Source of the DNA: Oceanospirillales bacterium
Lineage (GTDB): Bacteria; Pseudomonadota; Gammaproteobacteria; Xanthomonadales; SZUA-36
Reading direction: 5' to 3'
Assembly: GCA_003232965.1 (NCBI GenBank)
Contig: QIKG01000206.1
Location: 1 to 5,684, forward strand
DNA length: 5,684 nucleotides
Translations under genes and position numbers: made by a program
Part shown: positions 5,478 through 5,684 of the stretch, one piece after another
Layout: each line of letters opens with the position of its first letter
Position numbering within the stretch: the first letter of the stretch is position 1
Notes under the pieces: model-generated
The model's database searches: none
Told to the model about the DNA's origin: nothing
Seen by the model: the letters and a program-made list of their open reading frames with translations, nothing else

Positions 5478-5684
5478 ATGCCCAGTCGCAAAGAATTAGC
5501 CAATGCCATTCGTGCATTGAGCATGGATGCGGTCCAAAAAGCCAATAGCGGACACCCAGGCGCTCCCATGGGAATGGCGGATATCGCTGAAGTCCTGTGG
5601 CGTGATTTCCATACACATAACCCCACAAATCCAAACTGGTACGACCGAGATCGCTTTGTGCTCTCCAATGGTCATGCCTCCATG
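5478..5684 (+). CDS. tkt: Transketolase, N-terminal part (3' end outside window)
   Basis: This thiamine-diphosphate enzyme moves two-carbon ketol units between sugar phosphates in the non-oxidative pentose phosphate pathway, in the cytoplasm. The first 69 residues are present and continue off the right edge without a stop. They follow the E. coli TktA start closely: RKELANAIRALSMDAVQKAN, then SGHPGAPMGMADIAEVLWRDF and DRDRFVLSNGHASM. The catalytic-site histidines fall at H26 (in SGHPG) and H66 (in SNGHAS), the same numbering as in E. coli. GAGA (5467-5470) lies seven bases before the ATG, and there is no upstream in-frame extension worth considering. In many gammaproteobacteria tkt is followed by glycolytic genes (epd or gap, pgk, fba), which would be the expectation to the right. 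The 172-base gap with hairpins suggests it is transcribed separately from the symporter. Confidence 0.97.
   Translation, partial: MPSRKELANAIRALSMDAVQKANSGHPGAPMGMADIAEVLWRDFHTHNPTNPNWYDRDRFVLSNGHASM

Overview
The window looks like ordinary chromosomal DNA of moderate GC from a gammaproteobacterium, probably a free-living or marine Gram-negative. The pointers are a transketolase start almost identical to the enterobacterial/pseudomonad form, an AGCS-type sodium/amino-acid symporter, a PRX-like thioredoxin-fold protein, and two secreted or outer-membrane proteins with Sec signal peptides. I see no rRNA, tRNA, CRISPR array, insertion sequence or phage gene.

Layout from left to right. (1) The 3' end of a sensor histidine kinase (ATPase domain only) runs in from the left edge on the + strand. 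(2) A small + strand gene follows, encoding an N-terminal four-cysteine zinc ribbon joined to two membrane helices. (3) Two minus-strand genes converge on it: a predicted beta-barrel outer-membrane protein (2794 to 1574) and, 126 bases downstream, a small secreted protein of unknown function (1447 to 914). (4) A 265-base divergent intergenic region, with a near-perfect 18-base dyad, separates the barrel gene from a + strand peroxiredoxin/thioredoxin-like protein. (5) A sodium:alanine/glycine symporter follows, behind a 149-base leader that can fold into a long helix. (6) After 172 bases of intergenic DNA with two hairpins, the transketolase gene starts and runs off the right edge.

The genes do not form one pathway. 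The two minus-strand envelope proteins may be functionally linked through adjacency and shared strand, although a candidate promoter lies between them. The symporter and transketolase are metabolic genes on the same strand but probably separate units. No gene cluster here amounts to a clear new system. The points most worth following up are the structured leader before the symporter, the dyads in the regulatory gaps, and the three proteins of unknown function.
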